64,000 nucleotides of DNA from Scleromitrula shiraiana (Eukaryota; Ascomycota; Leotiomycetes; Helotiales; Sclerotiniaceae), in assembly GCA_028455995.1 (NCBI GenBank), contig JABELC010000003.1, forward strand, positions 3,100,001-3,164,000, given 5' to 3'. Within the stretch, counting starts at the first letter, position 1; the number at the start of each line of letters is the position of its first letter. The notes under the pieces are model-generated. The model did not search any database, was not told the DNA's origin, and saw nothing but the letters and a program-made list of their open reading frames with translations. The translations under genes were made by a program, and so were the position numbers. Positions 1 through 12,384 of the stretch are shown piece after piece.

Positions 1-185
1 CAATAATATTGATTATGTTCCGCGTGAACAGGATTATGGGATATAATGCAAAGCGAGGAAGGCGTACTGCAAGAACCGTGAAATTGAGAACGTGCAGTAT
101 GGATTGGCATATCAGACAATATGCTTAGGTGTACCTACGCAAATTGTACATTTCCATCAATTGGATCCTTGTGAATGTTCATGCA

Positions 186-443
186 GGTTCAGATATTCAA
201 AATCTGGGGTATTCGGTAGAAATCGACCGGCCAAAAGGAGAATGATTCGAACTCGATATTGTCAAAATATATCCTGAAGGCTGGGAACAAAAAGGTGTGT
301 AGAAATATGGATCACATTGCATATTAAAATATGGGGAAATGACCGTATTCGTACAACATTTGCCTTAAAGGGGTATACCTAGGAAGGGACACTTGTTTCG
401 AAGCTCTTCAACCGCAAATCGTGTTGGTTGTTTCTCATTATGA
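186..443 (+). pseudogene. Decayed coding remnant, family unknown
   Basis: One frame reads through this stretch with only three internal stops (TGA at 243, TAG at 300, TAA at 366) before closing at 441. Between the stops the residues look protein-like, for example VEIDRPKGE, IVKIYPEGWEQKG and ILKYGEMTVFVQH. Two of the stops fit TGG tryptophan codons changed by G-to-A transition, which is what RIP or cytosine deamination on the other strand would give. No start codon, splice site or recognised domain is visible. I read it as the relic of a gene whose family I cannot name. A real exon with intron-hidden stops is possible but less likely. Confidence 0.35.
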
Positions 444-3400
444 TGAATATCATATTCAAGAGATTCTTGTACGGTTTTTTTGCTGGTAACGTGTTGCGGA
501 GGACAAAGCTCCGTAAACCAAAAGTAGTTGACAGAACAGGCTTCATGAGAGGACTCAACAGACGATGTGCATAAACGAGAAATACAAGGAGCTTCTATGG
601 AACGGTACCTGAGCTAATGGATATTACATAATCATTATCAAGAAATTTTAGCGTTCGCCTATCATTTCAACACGCTGATCAATGACAGGAAAAGACTCAT
701 TTTTCAACCTAGCTTCATACCTTGTCTGCATATAATTGAATTCAGCCTATGTACAAGAACATGTCCCAAAAGTGTGGGAAAATTTTATGACGTGAAGTGG
801 GGTGGGGTAGAAATATCCTCGTCGCCGCGATAGCCACGCTTAATGCGCGGTATTTTGTGATGAACATGCTGGATCATAGTCAAGCTATCGCTGATAAGAC
901 ACCTGAACAATTTTGACATACGGCTACATGGATCATGGTACTATGGACTGCCATACCTGGCGGCAATGGAAGGGCCCAGATCAGACGAGACCAGGACGAG
1001 ACCAGGACGAGACGATGAATGCAGAGAACCCTGACGGAGAGTGGTCCGACCCGAGGCCATTGAAGATGTCGTTATCGAGGTAATTTTGATCGATTTCGGT
1101 ATGATGCTCTAATACAGTTCTGCAGGTGGAAACCATGTTAGGGGACTACCAAATGCCGTGCCACGATAAGCTTTAAGTCAATGAGGGGATTACTTTCACC
1201 CATTACTTGTGCTTGGCTTTACCTTGCGTATGGATACAATCTGCCCTATGCAATCAATCTCCAGCCGTGCGATATTCATTGAAAATGCCAACATCAAACG
1301 TGAAGAAGTCCATTATATCACCGAGAATTGTTATTCCTACAAATGTTCCATACTGGAGTCCGCGGCCCGCCGAGATATGCTCAATATAAACGGTGGCATC
1401 GTCACAGAACAGTTCATGGGTTCCGTGATGAGCATGTGTTCGGTTATGTCAATGCGACACTAAAGGACAAGGGTATCTATACATTGGACGGTCGTGAAGG
1501 TACGTATCTTGTACATGTACCCACAAATGATAACATCGAGGTATAAACAACGTCCGGCTGGAGGGAAAGCATGTCATGGTTTTTTTGACTTCAATCTCTC
1601 ATCTGCAGTATGGACTTCTTGCGATTCGTTAAGAATATAAGCAAGACGTTCAAAGGTCTGATCGTCGTCTACAACGGCTGAGGGGATTGATTCTTCGGAG
1701 ATGAAATCCCCTTCTGTGATCCACGGACCACGGCATTTGGTAGTCGGTTGAATTCTCGACCTTGTTGCCTTCTCAGGGCCGAGACACAGTCAGCACGGCA
1801 CCACAACCAATCGCCCCTGAGACTCCATCGAATCAAAAGCTCGAGATCTATCGACGACAAGATCCGCATAGATTGACTACGATATACGTCTTGACAAACG
1901 AAAAACTGAATCCTGATTTGAAGTGTCAATTGGACAAGTATACGCATATTGAATATAACCTTGTTTCTGTAAAGCCATGCATTATGGTAATAATTCGATT
2001 CTCGCTTCTGGTGGAAATAGAAAATCTATACTGTATATTTGTAGACATAAAATCGGCGATAACCTCACTATTGGCAATAATTTTTGCCACTCATTACCAT
2101 GTTATTCGATCTCGAGCATTGTGAAGAGGTCCTGGCCTAACTCATTGAGTCAATAATAATACAAAGTGGTTTTTTCGTGCATATTTGTATTGATATATGA
2201 TTTTATTGTACTACCTCAGGCAAATTCTATGCTTTCATCCTTGGAAGCTTTCTATACAGACTGCTACCAATATGTCTGTCAAAGCAATCGTTGCAACATC
2301 ATTTCAAGGTAAACAAATCGACATTGCTAAAGCAGCTTCATATGAGGAAATCATCATATGCTTATGCTTCTATAGCTAATTATTGTGATGTCTAAGTGGA
2401 ATCCAAATAGGGCGCCAAAGCCAACATCTTAGCATCGAGGGGCAATTCTTTAAAAGATGAACCTACCAAATAGGAAGATCGTGAGAATATTTACTGAGAG
2501 TCGAAAGATAGCAACTATACCGACGTTTTTCAAAAAGCGATAGTTCTCTAATTAGATGAGGAACACCTCCATCAAGGTGGAAGGTTAAATCGAGTAGTAA
2601 GTTGAGAAAATATTAGTTTGTTCAGTGCCCCTCACCCCTTCTAAGTAAAGGTCTGATGCATTGTAGATCATTTGTAAACAGACCACACATTGAGGAATGG
2701 CGTCCGTTAAACCTAGAAGTGGCGCAGTTCACGTTGTGGCAAGAGGTTCAATATCAGGTATTTTTGGTAAATCAGCATATAAAGCAAGAGGGGCAAGAGG
2801 ATATAGATTTGAGTTCCCATAACTGAATTTATCCATGAAGGGCACCATTGGCACAAACAGAACCTTCGTTCCAGTATATTCACTAATAATCGAACCCTAT
2901 GCAACTCTTACTAACACACGTGAGGTAACCCGAGCCATTATGATCCGAACATTGATATATATGTGTACAGAATACACGAAGTCATCACCCCACAACCGGC
3001 AATATGAACGACATGGCTACCGCCATAAAACTTACTCCCTTGCAAGTCGATACCACAGATGTTCAAGTCATATATCAAGTCAGAGGTTCCAGTGAACCTC
3101 ATCATAGGAGCCCCGCACCCTGCCTTGCTCAGGAAGCCATACGCACATCTATCTATACTCATGATACTGATACTACTATATTCAACAAGTCTTATATTTC
3201 CAATAACACACTTCATTGGTTAAATTATCCGACAACGAAGCTATTAACCTCATAATGCCGACGGTATCCTTGAATCGTGTGAGATATACAACCATAACCG
3301 CTACATTAGCGGATCCTTATCCTAGCTTCTATGCCCAATAGATTCTTATCATATATCTCCTAGTTTTGCCCAACTTATCTGAAAAACCAGTTATAGTAAC

Positions 3401-3815
3401 AAAAGTCCAGAGCTTTTGCAATCAAAAGAGAATCCCTGAATACGTTAGATGAATAACATAGTCGCATGTGCGGAAGTAACCAAGGGTCCACCTAGGATCT
3501 CCTGGGGGATCGGAACGTGCTATTCTTGGTATGGTTAATACTAGGTAGACAGATGATAGTAAGATTAGCTCCCGACGCTAGTGACGTGTTATATACCCCG
3601 CATTTTCCCCCAGTACAAAAACAGTAGACTAGAAGTACAAGCGTACGTCCGTTTGGCTGCTCAAAGTGCTGCCAGGTTGCACAGGCTAATGAGAATAAGG
3701 CGTTACCCGTGCTACATCTACCTTTCTTACGGTGTGAGAATATCTTCACGTGATGTGTAAGTTCGGAGGATCTGTCTGATGGAGATCTCGGGGTAGTAAG
3801 TTCATTCACTCCACA
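444..3815. other. Gene-poor stretch with scattered coding-like fragments
   Basis: No intact gene can be supported here. A short run near 985-1013 repeats a GAGACCAGGAC-like unit about three times. Two open stretches look more protein-like than chance: 1328-1546 (+), including DGREGTYLVHVPTND, and 1762-1970 (+), including RLTTIYVLTNEKLNPD. They lie in different frames and lack convincing splice sites linking them. Together with the flanking relics this suggests an old, mutated gene-bearing or transposon-bearing segment, but the identity is unknown. Confidence 0.4.
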
Positions 3816-4274
3816 TTGGAGCACAAAATAAAAAGCGTACTTAATTGGCTAAAGTCTTGGCAACACACTCATCTATCCATATGGATCTTTTGCTTGTTGG
3901 TTTTTCCATTTCACACGACGCGGATTTACTATTTCCCACTGCATTCTGCATATGCGATAATGCTAGAAAATTCACCGCCCTGGTCCAAAAGCTCGGACAT
4001 TCCGGATAATTTCTTATATGGAGGTTTGATCGTTCCCTTTTTTCGCAGGTCGTTGGTTTAAACTACCAAGGGTATATCTCAGGATCCGTTGATCAGGAAC
4101 TCCGAATCGGAGAATGTATGCAATGGGGAAGGTATTGCGGAGTTTAACATATTAAGGGGTGATCATGACGTGAATTTTGATTTTGAATCTGATAGATATT
4201 CACTTCGTATGTATGAGCCTCCAAGGGAAGGGCCATTTTTGGAGGCTATCAGGGGACTACATACCTACCCATGA
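3816..4274 (+). pseudogene. Possible broken gene, membrane-anchored N terminus
   Basis: Two open stretches, 3816-4061 and 4089-4274, share one frame. Only the stop TAA at 4059-4061 separates them, so together they would read about 152 codons. The first half has a hydrophobic segment (WIFCLLVFPF) followed by a soluble stretch. The second half is acidic and polar and ends naturally at 4272-4274. The TAA could derive from a CAA codon by one C-to-T change. The 3816 codon is not an ATG, so the true start is unclear. I do not recognise the family. It could be a pseudogene, or part of a gene whose stop lies in an unrecognised intron. Confidence 0.3.
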
Positions 4275-4392
4275 GGAACAGGAAGGTAAAAGCTTTACCA
4301 GTGTGAGTGCGAGGGTGTTTGGTTAAATGCCATACTTTGAAAGCGGAGATTAAACATATCCATGTCAGTACATGCTGCTTGTGATCACAGAG

Positions 4393-4467
4393 ATCATTAG
4401 AACACACAGATAATTAGAACACACAGAACATCAGAACACAGAGAACATAAGAACACAGAGAACATTG
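4393..4467. repeat. Imperfect short tandem repeat (minisatellite)
   Basis: About five degenerate copies of a unit close to TTAGAACACACAGA or ATCAGAACACAGAGAAC lie head to tail. They sit between the relic ending at 4274 and the 3' end of the ABC-F gene at 4678. No function is implied. Confidence 0.7.
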
Positions 4468-4677
4468 ACACTACCTAGATTACGGCATTGTAAGTCAGTT
4501 TCTAAGGTTTCTTCATACAAATTAATAGTGGTAGGCTGCTAGACTATGAGATCTGTTCTTAGTTTTTTTATCTAAGCAAAGGTTTTATGAGATCTCTCAC
4601 GCAATACCATTTACAATTGTTAAGCCACACGTCGCGTGATTAAACAATTCATGAAGAAAACTTCATTTTGAATTAAG

Positions 4678-7166
4678 TTATCTCAACAACTTCTCTACTT
4701 TCTTCTCCAACCCTTTCTCAAACTCAGCTGTTCCTCCTTGCAAGATCTTTATTCCACCCCCTTTAGTCGAATATACAATTCTCCTCCTCTGTTGCTCAGC
4801 TTCTTCATCCAACTCATCCTCCTCTCCGCTATCCTCTTCATCCCTCAACCCCTCTACAATCCCTCTAACTAACCACCTGTCGTGGCTCACACAGACTACA
4901 CCCCCGTTCCAGCCCCTCAACGCCTCTTCCAACGCCCTCACGGTCCAAAAGTCCAAATGTGTAGTCACTTCATCCAGAACCATCAATTGCGGCTCTTTCC
5001 ACAACAGCCTCGCCAATGCTACTCTGACAAGCTGTCCTCCCGACAACTTTCCAAGCGGAACATCCGAGACAATTCGACCTTGAAGGCCTAGTCCTCCCAG
5101 TAGACCACGAAGTTCTTGTTCTTTGAGTGTGTTCTCGACATCTGAGGTAAGGAGTGAAAGGGCTGTAAGTTCTGGATTTGAAAGGGAAAGGACTTGTAAA
5201 TCTTCAACAGAATGTTGGGAGTAATATGCCAATCTGAGACGGGGATGGCAGGTCACTGTTCCCTGCGTTGGCTTTGCAGTTTCGGTTAGGAGTGATAAGA
5301 GTGTGGATTTTCCACTTCCATTGAGACCAACAATGCCGATTCGATCACCCATATGAATAGTGAGATTTACATTTTGAATTATCCAGGGTGCGGGTATCTC
5401 TTTGGAGAGAGAAGGATAGCAAAACGAGACATTTTCTAGAGAGATTAGAGGACCGGGATATCGGAGATCTGGGGCGACGGGGAAAGTCATCGCGATGGAC
5501 TTTTCCTCTGGGGTAATTTCAATATCTGCTCGAGCTTTGAGGTAATATCCACCTAGATCACGGTTTAGTTTGAATCGACCTCCCTTAGCACTGACTTCCA
5601 TGCCCATTCTATTGTCTAGTTTCTTCTGGCGAGACTTGGCTTGTCGCAGTTTATTCTCGTCGCCAGCGGCTTTTCCTTGTTTGATATTTTGCTGGATGGT
5701 TTGCTGGATATGGGATTTTTGTTTCTCTTGGGCATCACGCATTCGTGTGAGGTAGAGAGTTTTATCACGGATGGAAGATTCATAACTTGCTATGGAGCCT
5801 CGGAAATAGGTAAGATCTTGCGATTGAATAATGATCAGTTCTTGGGTAGTAGCGGTGATGAAATCTCGGTCATGAGAAACGATCACGATTGTGGGAGGGC
5901 TGGTAGCTAATTCTCGCATACTTTCAAGATATTTCTGAAGCCATATTATACCAAGCAGGTCGAGGAAATTGGTGGGCTCATCGAGTATGATAATATCAGT
6001 GGGTAGGAGAAGCACGCAAGCTAAATTTGCTCGCATTCTCCAACCACCGGATAAGGTGTTGATAGGCTTTTCCAAATATCCTTTGGGAAAGCCTAAACCA
6101 GACAGGATACTTCGTGCTTTATTCTCAATATTAGACAACCTGGTAGGTTCCAACTGCAATTGAAGCTCGGCTAAAAGTTCAGCCGCCAAGTTTGCTTCCT
6201 CTTTAATCGTAGATTCATCAATCTCTTCATCTTTTTGGTTAATCCTACGATACAGATTAGTACGCACTTGAAACTATACTCATAACTACCAACCTCTCCT
6301 CAGATTCAGCAACTGTTTTCTCAAAGGCAATCAACGCTTTTCGAGCTGCCATTCCACGAGTTCCGCTTCTAAGCCTGGCATCTTTGTCTTTCTCAAAAAG
6401 TTCTTTCCTAAGTCTTCCATGTTGTACTTGTCGAAAAGCTCGTACAGATGAAAGGGTGCTTTTTTGATCATCTACCGCCTTTGCCAGTACTTGCGACTAA
6501 TAAGTATTATAGGATAGTCATCAAAAGACTTAGACATACCATCAATCTCTTGTTGGACTTCACTTCTCGACGTAACCCTGTCGATTACTTCTTCTAAGAC
6601 TGACAATTCACTTCCTCTACTCTCCCCAGACTTCACACTTTCCGCCTTTCCGTCTTTGTGATTAGCATCGTTCGAATCCGCGTCTGTTTGCTGCAAGATA
6701 GAAATTCTAGTTTGTATTGGAATACCAGGTATTAATTTCTCAGCAATTGCCTTCAGCAAAGCTTCACATTGTTCCAATCATCAGTCATTTTATTTCTCCA
6801 GATCGGGAACAAAATATATACATACTAGATTTTCCGGTGCCATTCCTGCCAATCAATGCATAACATACGCCGGCCTTCAACTTTAGGTTTGCATTTGACA
6901 ATATTTCAAGACCTTCTGCGCGTGCTTTACCTTTTGGCTTCACGGCAGATTTACCTGAAGAGGTTACTGTAATATTCAAACCTTCAATGTCGAGCTAGTA
7001 TATGATATCCTATCATTAGAATTCATCCGTCGCTAATGGGTGGAGGGGTACTAGAAACTTGGGCAGCAAAGATACATACTTCCTGATATACCGGATTCTC
7101 GATGTGGAATCTTGTTTGTTTACAAGAACACAAGATTGTGGTCGCCGACTCTCCTTGCAATGTCAT
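4678..7166 (-). CDS. ABC-F family ATPase (GCN20/ARB1-like), five exons
   Basis: A soluble twin-cassette ABC protein of about 746 residues. Exons on the minus strand are 7166-7080, 6994-6826, 6771 region corrected to 6761-6540, 6489-6294 and 6244-4678; introns are 49-85 bp and all phases agree. The first cassette has Walker A GRNGTGKST, signature LSGGWRMR and Walker B IIILDEPTNFLD with SHDRDF. After the linker, the second has GLNGSGKST, LSGGQLVR, an unusual LDEVTTHLD and SHDRWL. There are no membrane segments, so this is an ABC-F ATPase of the kind that acts on ribosomes or translation, not a transporter. The N terminus is only about 70 residues before Walker A, much shorter than in Gcn20. The start at 7166 is the first ATG leading into the conserved QTRFHIENP region. 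The last intron uses a weak GTTGGT donor but has a good TACTAAT branch site. Confidence 0.88.
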
Positions 7167-8659
7167 CTTAAATGTGTAATTCTCCGGTTGACGTCTTCTA
7201 TTCTCCCAAACTTGATGAGAAATTTGAATTAAACAAATGGAATATAAAGAACTGATAAGAAAAATGCTACGATGTTCACAAATTTTGAATTTAGATTTAA
7301 TTTCTTCGAAATTGATGCAGGGCATTGCAGGGTGATATTTGATTTTGATATCCATAAACAGATAGCTTAGTGATGGCTGGTAGGCCAAGCCTTCGGTCGG
7401 CCTGACTCACTCTTTCTTTCGTGTAACACAGTAGTAACGTTGAACATCCGACATTATCAATTTTTGATACTCTCCTTTCCCTTCAAACAAAAGAAAACAT
7501 TAACGGTTATTCTTTCCTTTTTTCTGTCTTCTTTATAACGTGCAGTACATACATATCTGCACCTGTAATGCATATACCATCGGCTCACATGAGGACTTCA
7601 GACATGTAAAAACGTAATAAAATGACAAGATGACTCAATGAATGGCACAGCTGTTTGTTACGTGCTTGCGTGCGTGCACGCAATTAATGGACAGGATAGA
7701 AACCAAATCAGCAACTTCATCAAGATGATTGTTGAGACCCATGCGAAAAACCAGCCGTCAAAATATCGATCGAGTTCAAAGAAGAGTCATAAATAGTAGA
7801 TGGACTCTCGTATACGATTGTCCACTCACATACCTGATAATCACTTGGATTGATTGTCAATATCATGTGTATCACGTGAATGTCTCATACGCCTCGACAA
7901 ATAGCATACTCGACTGATGAATATGACGACACAAAGCAACTTTCGTACTTACCAGTATTCATTCTTAACAACAGGGTAACCCTTGAAGTCAAAGCAAATC
8001 AAATCATGCATCAAGCTCTTCTTATCCCCGAGATCAAACTACGATTACAGTATTCTGTCTACCCATATATGGAAGTAAAAAGACTCTTTGTTCATAATGG
8101 TAGTTGAAAGTTTCAAACCGAAAGCCGACTAGATGTCTGGCAAGATCGAGCATAATTTATACGTCAAAATACAACCAGAACCGAACCCAATTTCTCGAGG
8201 GTGGCTAAAATATCGAAGAGACTCAGACGGATAAATTATTGGGACAGTTGTGTGAATGTGTGGAAACGATTCTATCACGCAGTTTAATTGGCAACCAGCT
8301 CATTCTGCCCTCTATGTACATATCTTCGAGGGGCACTCAGAACTACTTCCAGATCTTCATGTATCTGCAACTTCCAGTTTCAGCAGTCTATACACTCACA
8401 GAATGACCCAGAAGACAGTGCCAGTTCAAAATAACAAATTTGATCTCGAGTTAAACAAACATTCAACCTTTTATTCGAACTTAATCACAAGTCAAAAACA
8501 GATTTATGAGCACAAGGTATGTTTCCAAAATCAATGATAAGTTTTCAGACTGTGTTGAGGTGCTAAGGAAAAAGTCTAGTCTACAAGATATGATTGAAAG
8601 GTATCTCAATTGTCTGTCTCGAGACCATTGGACATTCTTGATTCGATATACCAACCAGA
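7167..8659. other. Intergenic, upstream of the ABC-F gene
   Basis: About 1.5 kb between the ABC-F start (minus strand) and the 3' end of the next minus-strand gene. Small open frames (such as 7880-8107 and 8256-8537) show no conserved-looking residues, and I do not call them. A GTGC/GTGCACGC cluster lies near 7666-7682. Nothing else was recognised; it should hold the ABC-F promoter. Confidence 0.5.
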
Positions 8660-9315
8660 CTATCCTATCTTGCCCGATGTTGTTGTGAGATTCTTCTTGG
8701 AGCTTTGAGTGTCGACTTGAGCTGTGGTCTTCTTGTGCTTAGTAGCTGGAAATCGGAATCGAGTAACGTCGTTCGGATTAGTATGTTTATGACTAGATCT
8801 GTTTCTCTTTTTCGATCTCTTGGTTGGCTCATAATCTGGAAGGAAAGACAGCTTTGAGGAAAATTTAGTCGGTGGATGCTTCTGTTCCCAATCTTTCAAA
8901 CTCTTAATCTCTTCTGACAAAAGAGAGGGGCCTACAATATTTTTCCACCTCGATTGGATTGATGATACACTCTTTTCCGGAGTGAGTTCTGTGAGCTTAG
9001 TGAAATGTATGCTTGGGTTCTTTAAAACGGCATCTTTTATCTTTCTGTCCAAATCGGACCAATCTCCTCTGTTTTGGTCACGTCTTCCTTCATCATCATC
9101 ATCAGAGGCCTCTTTGATAATTCCTTTGCCTTGCGAATTTAGTTCATCAAATTTGTCCTCAATCCTTCGTTTCGTCTTTCTCATACATACTGATGAGAGT
9201 GCAGAAACACGTGCAGCATCCGAAGTAACTTGAATAATTTGCTTTTTGTATTGGTTTTTGAAGTCTGATGAAGATTCAGAATAAAATGCTAGGCGTGCAT
9301 CGGCCCAATTCACGT
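8660..9315 (-). CDS. Hypothetical basic protein, partial or 5'-truncated
   Basis: One open frame of about 217 codons ends at TAG 8660-8662. The protein is polar and Lys-rich, with an acidic patch (DDDDEGRR) and a conserved-looking core around WSDLDRKIKDAVL and SIQSRWKNIVG. That spacing of aromatic residues resembles a Myb/SANT-like helix bundle, but I cannot confirm it. No ATG opens the frame: it begins at HVNWADARLAFY, just after a plausible acceptor (TTACAG, about 9317-9322), with an in-frame stop a little further upstream. An upstream exon is therefore missing or unrecognised. The sequence beyond 9370 is an AT-rich islet, so the 5' part may have been lost or displaced by a decayed insertion. 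Function unknown. Confidence 0.5.
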
Positions 9316-10707
9316 GTCTGTAACGATCACTAGGTCACTAAGCAATACTAGCCTCAAATTTCGTCGGTTAGTAGTTGAAGATTCAAGTTGGGAGTTATAT
9401 TATAGTATTTACTATTTAAAAGTAAACTTGTTACTAAATCAAATAGAATATAGATAAATCAATTGATAACTAAATTAAATACAAAGCTTTTAAAAGTATA
9501 GAAATTATAATAGATTATACATATAACAATAATTTATTTTAATAATAGTTTTTAAATCAATCGATTTAAAATCGATCGACAGTCTAGTCATATGATCTCT
9601 AGAATACTCATCATATGTTTGTCTAATCAGAATTCTACTATAAGCCACATATGTCTCATTAAGTCTAAAGTCCCTTGATCATGTAAATCGTGACAGTGTC
9701 CATTCGAAATATATCTTGACACTGTAGAGCAGAATCTCAGACGCTCCTCACTCGACAAGCCGCGTAGGGACCTGTCAGTAGATTCTATACGACCGTTGGG
9801 AGAGGCGACAGTCTTCTCTTTAACTTCAGGCATTATGAATAAGTACAAAACGAATCTGGAAACGCGATTTTTCTCTGCAGGTTCGAGTAAGAATGATGAC
9901 TCTCGGATGTATAAAAATTATAACAAAAAAGCTGCTCTATGCAAGATCAAAACATGTTTATAGTTTGGCCATAGAATTTTATATATTCATATGACAAGGC
10001 ATACATAATGAAAATATTGAAATTTGCAATTCAAAATAGTAGGTAACAAAGGTTAGTTCTCCTAGGTAAGCATTTTAGATCTTGTCTATTTTGAACTTTT
10101 GAAGTATAGGCAAGGCGGGTATTGATGTAAGTTTGACAATAGGTAGCAGAATTGATCTTATTTGGGGCTCTGGTCAGACCTGATGTTCGAGCTCTATTTA
10201 GTTACAATATCAAAATTTCATAAACTTGAACGTTGACCTAATCTGAACCACAAAGATCCAAACCTGGTGAACTTTGCCTGAGCTCACAAATTAGTGCAAC
10301 TTACGTAAGATCTTACCATAAGAGTTACCTAAATTTTTGACTGTACGATTAATTTTTCCAACTTTCTGGTATGTTACTATATAGAGCGTTTTAGGTAGAA
10401 AGTGCGGGGGTTCTTACTTCTTGTCTACCCGACTACTTACTAGTATGTAGATAATGAGATCTATCAATTCCTGCAACTATTGATATTTGCATATACTATA
10501 TTTGCATCATGCCTAGGAAGTGAATACATTATTCAACCAAACAGTCTAATCTAATAGAATAGTAATAAATTATAGAGATACAGTGCCCATACTTTTGTTT
10601 AGCCGCCCTTACTGGCTGCCCATAGATTAAAGGGCCTGGGATATGTATTTTATTAATTACCTTTATTTCTTTTTTAAGATTTTTCCATTCACTATTTCCA
10701 ATTCATC

Positions 10708-10709
<2 letters not shown>
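9316..10709. other. Intergenic with a short AT-rich islet
   Basis: Positions 9395-9570 are strikingly AT-rich, end in a near-palindrome (TCGATTTAAAATCGAT) and resemble the RIP-degraded block at the far end of the window. They may be a small transposon relic. A 67-codon frame on the minus strand (9627-9827) begins with an ATG, but no homology or splice logic links it to the gene at 8660. CCTAGGTA motifs occur near 10060. No gene is called. Confidence 0.45.
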
Positions 10710-10739
<30 letters not shown>

Positions 10740-10768
10740 CTTCTTCTTCTTCTTCTTCTTCTTCTTCT
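10710..10768 (+). repeat. (CTT)n microsatellite
   Basis: About 19 uninterrupted TTC/CTT triplets lie about 150 bp upstream of the zinc-finger start codon. Such pyrimidine tracts are common in fungal promoters and 5' UTRs. The poly-Ser and poly-Glu frames it creates are artefacts of the repeat. Confidence 0.9.
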
Positions 10769-10917
10769 CTCCTATCCATAAACTTTATGCAAGATCTGAA
10801 TATCTTCTCAAAACCTTCCACCCATAACTCTATCTCTTCCTTACAACCCCCACCACCAACTTTCACAACTCCCATCAGATCCATCAGATCCATCCCATTT
10901 GCTTTTCATATTTCACC

Positions 10918-11744
10918 ATGTTATATTATTGTTCGCCCTGTGGTCGTGTATTCGGCAGTTACCACAGCTACAACCAACACATCAATAACACTTCTTTCCA
11001 TCAACAATACTATCAGTCTTCAAGCAAAGAAGAACCTGAATTTGAATGTGATGGCTGCACCTTCATGTTCTATTCTTCCAACTCTCGTGAGCAGCATCAC
11101 GTCGCTGCGCATGGTGATCGATATTGTAGCCCCTGCAAGCGCATGTTCCAAAATGCCAATAATTTGATGCAGGTATGAAGATGCTGTAATCTCAAATACA
11201 TCATACCTCGCAGAAAAATGCTTATTAATAATTGAAATTCAAGCATCAACACTCTCGCACCCACGTCGGAGTTACCATGAAATGTCCTTTCTGCTCCGCC
11301 AACTACGCTACCGCTTCGGGAGTTGTCATCCACCTCGAAAGCGGCCGTTGTCCCTCAGGATCCACACGACAAAGATTAAACGAAGAAATTCGTCGTCTTG
11401 ATCGAAACCATGTGATCACCAACCCACTCCTCGAATATCCCTCCTCATCCAGCACCTCAAACATTGCTACCGAAAGATCCTGGAACGGTTATGCATATCA
11501 ATGTTATTTATGTTCTCGTCAGACATATACTTTGAGTGGTTTGAATGCCCATCTCAACAGTCCAGCACATGAACAAAATTGGTATCATTGTCCAAAGGTG
11601 AGCTGTGGGCAGGAATTCAGATTGTTGAGTGGATTGGTCCAACATGTTGAGAGTGAGACATGTGGAGTTATGCGATTCGGTCAGGTACAAGAGGGGGCGA
11701 GAAGAGGTATCGAGAGCTTGGTGGGAAGGATGATTGGGTATTGA
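10918..11744 (+). CDS. C2H2 zinc-finger protein, two exons
   Basis: A protein of about 251 residues from exons 10918-11172 and 11244-11744. The 71-bp intron has GTATGA as donor and TTCAAG as acceptor and is spliced in phase 0. Six Cys-Cys...His/Cys units can be read in order: YYCSPCGRVF, FECDGCTFMF, YCSPCKRMF (this finger spans the intron, its histidines coming from exon 2), MKCPFCSANY, YQCYLCSRQTY and YHCPKVSCGQEF. Several units end in H...C rather than H...H, so they are degenerate C2H2 or C2HC fingers. The layout matches fungal C2H2-domain proteins of unknown role. Nucleic-acid binding is plausible but not shown. A (CTT)n tract lies upstream. Confidence 0.85.
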
Positions 11745-12384
11745 ACGAGATGCTGTGGAGGGAATTCGCGAAAGAGTGGAGGATGAGGTTGACATCTGAT
11801 TTTTGCGGGTCTCTTTTAAAATGTGTCACTTGACTTGATTTTGGCGATGGTATCACGATGTGTATGGATTAGAGGGATGGGAAATTTAACGGCCTGGTAC
11901 AACACAATACAATGTGATCGAATAATGGCATGCACTTGTAGTCAAAATGTTTACGTCAGATTTGTTAGCATTACCAATAGAAGATATCTTTCAGTCTTCC
12001 CTGGCCGTGCCTATCAGAGAAGAATAAAATTCTCGTGCGGAGCAAAGGACATCGAAATGAAAAGAGCAATTAAAATTGTAACTCGAAAATTCCATGCCTA
12101 CTAATGCTTATAAAATACAAGAATATCTATACTACACACCTTCCAAACCCAGACCCAATCCATATCCTCCAATCCCAACCCAGCCATCTATTTCTTTCGT
12201 TTTCTTCCTGCCCTTTTCTTTTCTTAACTATGAATATATCTAGTCGATGCATGATCGCTGATGTTTCTGGCCCACGCACCTAAAGCAGAAGTAACAAACG
12301 CCCCCGAAATAGAAATAGCACAAATTTAAAATGTATGAATAAGATAGAATAATATAGGATAGGATAGAACAAAAGTCCAAGAAA
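11745..12384. other. Convergent 3' intergenic region
   Basis: This lies between the 3' ends of the zinc-finger gene (+) and SAC1 (-) and should hold both 3' UTRs and terminators. A 93-codon plus-strand frame at 11823-12104 shows no recognisable features and is not called. Confidence 0.5.

Noticed and set aside
9627..9848. Minus-strand 73-codon frame as first exon of the 8660 gene
   Set aside because: No donor-acceptor pair joins it in frame to HVNWADARLAFY, and the codons are unconvincing.
10643..11167. 174-codon open frame with poly-Ser run
   Set aside because: The poly-Ser comes from the (CTT)n repeat and the rest overlaps the zinc-finger gene in another frame.
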